Of a stretch of DNA of 13,184 nt, positions 12,008 to 13,184 are shown one piece after another. Source of the stretch: UMGS973 sp963609975 (GTDB lineage Bacteria; Bacillota; Clostridia; Peptostreptococcales; Anaerovoracaceae); assembly GCA_963609975.1 (NCBI GenBank), contig CAVDMD010000065.1, forward strand, positions 1 to 13,184, given 5' to 3'. A model generated the notes under the pieces. The model was not told the DNA's origin. It did not search any database and saw only the letters and a list, made by a program, of their open reading frames with translations. A program made the position numbers and the translations under genes. The number at the start of each line of letters is the position of its first letter. Position 1 is the stretch's first letter.

Positions 12008-13184
12008 ATGGGCGCACTTGAAGGATTGAAAATACTTGACTTTTCCACTCTGCTTCCCGGTCCCTATGCCACTCTTGTGCTGGCGGACATGGGAGCTGAG
12101 GTACTCAAAATAGGCTCTGCGGGTAAGCCGGACATAGTTGCCGACTATCCGCCTTTTATTGAAGGTACGGACATATCGGCAAGTCAGGCATGGCTTGGCC
12201 GTAACAAAAAAACAATGTTTCTGAACCTCAAAACACAAGAGGGCAGGGATATAGTCAAAGAGCTTGTCAGGGAATACGATATAGTTATGGAGCAGTTCAG
12301 ACCAGGTGTTATGGACAGACTCGGTCTTGGCTATGAAGACCTCAAAGCTGTAAATCCGGCAGTTATATACTGTTCGCTTACAGGCTACGGACAGACAGGC
12401 CCTCTGCGTGATGCAGCGGGACATGATATCAACTATATGGCACGAAGCGGTATGATTTCTCATGCAGGCAGAGCAGAGGAAGGACCGTCGCTTATGAACT
12501 TTCAGATTGCAGATATAGCTGTAGGATCTCTTAACTCCGTGATAGGAATACTTGCAGCGGTAAACTACAGAAGAAACACAGGCAGAGGCCAGTATATAGA
12601 TGTGGCCATGATGGACGGCTGCATACCGTTTAACAGCATAGACGGCGCTGCGTTTTTAGTATCGGGCAGGCAGCCTCTGAGAGAGGGCGAGAGATTAAAC
12701 GGCGGCTGTATATATGATTTCTATAAGACGAAGGACGGCGGCTATATGAGCGTAGGCTCCCTTGAACCAAAGTTCTGGAAACAGTTCTGCACTGCCATAG
12801 GCAGAGAGGATCTTATAGAGGGCAGTGTATGGCCGGAGAATATCGCAGAGGTAAAGGCTGAAATAAGAGGCATATTTATGACAAAAACAAGAGATGAATG
12901 GGTAGAGGTGTTTTCGCATTATGACGCGTGCGTTCAGCCTGTACTTGACCTTGAGGAGGCTCTGATTAACGATGAGCAGATAAAAGCAAGAGAAATGGTT
13001 GTCGATGTTAAACTGCCCACCTGTGATGATATTACAGTGAAGCAGCCTGCAGCATCTGTAAAGCTCAGTGAATGTCCGTGTGAATATAAATTTGCGGGAT
13101 ATCCTGCGGGCTATCATACCGGAGAGATAATAAAAAAAGTGGAAATATACGGAATTAAAATTCCTATTTCCACATATCGCACAC
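12008..13184 (+). CDS. Alpha-methylacyl-CoA racemase / CaiB-BaiF family CoA-transferase-fold enzyme, right end open
   Basis: A reading frame of 392 codons runs off the right edge without a stop. It has the class III CoA-transferase fold, starting GLKILDFSTLLPGPYATLVLADMGAEVLKI-like (seen as LPGPYA at 16-21 and LADMGAEV at 25-32). All three residues used by alpha-methylacyl-CoA racemases are present: H139 in GHDINY, D169 in IADIAVG, and E253 in the signature GSLEPKFW. This favours 2-methylacyl-CoA racemization (branched-chain or bile-acid-type acyl-CoA) over CoA transfer, where only the Asp is needed. The ribosome site AAGGAG lies six bases before the ATG. Up to about HTGEIIKK (370-377) the protein tracks the family. 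The usual ending (LGYSxxEI and so on) is replaced by VEIYGIKIPISTYRT, encoded by a hairpin, so the 3' end may be altered. No partner genes for a bile-acid or fatty-acid pathway are in view. Confidence 0.85.
   Translation, partial: MGALEGLKILDFSTLLPGPYATLVLADMGAEVLKIGSAGKPDIVADYPPFIEGTDISASQAWLGRNKKTMFLNLKTQEGRDIVKELVREYDIVMEQFRPGVMDRLGLGYEDLKAVNPAVIYCSLTGYGQTGPLRDAAGHDINYMARSGMISHAGRAEEGPSLMNFQIADIAVGSLNSVIGILAAVNYRRNTGRGQYIDVAMMDGCIPFNSIDGAAFLVSGRQPLREGERLNGGCIYDFYKTKDGGYMSVGSLEPKFWKQFCTAIGREDLIEGSVWPENIAEVKAEIRGIFMTKTRDEWVEVFSHYDACVQPVLDLEEALINDEQIKAREMVVDVKLPTCDDITVKQPAASVKLSECPCEYKFAGYPAGYHTGEIIKKVEIYGIKIPISTYRT
13132..13173 (-). terminator. Hairpin with - strand intrinsic terminator form at the right end
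   Basis: GTGGAAATA (13139-13147) pairs perfectly with TATTTCCAC (13165-13173), and an inner GGAATT/AATTCC pair is separated by a three-base bulge. On the - strand the stem is followed directly by seven T (13138-13132), a textbook intrinsic terminator, which suggests a convergent gene beyond the window. On the + strand no T-run follows. It lies inside the open racemase frame. Alternatively it is the end of an inserted repeat. Confidence 0.6.

Noticed and set aside
11819..12463. 214-residue open frame on the - strand
   Set aside because: It lies antisense to the Rpn relic and the racemase gene, matches no family pattern, and crosses a gene boundary; it is a coding-strand shadow.
12695..13117. 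140-residue open frame on the - strand
   Set aside because: It is fully antisense to the well-supported racemase coding region and has no family pattern.

Overview
The window looks like chromosome from a strictly anaerobic member of the Clostridia (Bacillota). The evidence is strong AGGAGG-type ribosome sites, sigma-A-like promoters with 17-base spacers, many AGA and ATA codons, comEC and holA close together, and a ferredoxin/NAD(P)H electron-bifurcation operon. All convincing genes are on the + strand. I cannot name the genus from the sequence.

Left part (1-5255): a short gene end or relic and an intrinsic terminator are followed by comEC (DNA-uptake channel). Next comes a membrane-anchored lipoprotein of the peptidase C26 glutamine-amidotransferase family with its own promoter and terminator. 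Then follow holA (DNA polymerase III delta subunit) with its own promoter and an EamA-family exporter two bases behind it. In many Bacillota comEC and holA are close neighbours; here the lipoprotein gene sits between them.

Central part (5256-11312): this is the most interesting unit. A strong promoter, with a perfect palindrome in its spacer and a structured leader of about 130 bases, drives three tightly spaced genes. They are a NuoE/HydC-like [2Fe-2S] subunit, a NuoF/HydB-like FMN and Fe-S subunit, and a 1167-residue fusion. The fusion joins a NuoG-like ferredoxin domain, a GltD/NfnB-like FAD-NADPH module, a ferredoxin-type dicluster and a formate-dehydrogenase-like molybdopterin domain. 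That last domain has lost the selenocysteine/cysteine that would bind the metal. I read the operon as an electron-bifurcating transhydrogenase of the Sporomusa (Stn) type within the wider Hyd/Bfu family, coupling NADPH, NADH and ferredoxin, rather than a formate dehydrogenase. A long hairpin terminator closes it.

Right part (11313-13184): a decayed Rpn/PD-(D/E)XK-family transposase-associated gene is broken by stops, a frameshift and a probable 93-base insertion bounded by short direct repeats. Behind it lies an alpha-methylacyl-CoA racemase/CaiB-family gene with all three racemase catalytic residues. It is open to the right edge. Its last visible codons run through a hairpin that, on the - strand, has the form of an intrinsic terminator. 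No CRISPR array, rRNA, intact tRNA or intact insertion sequence was seen.
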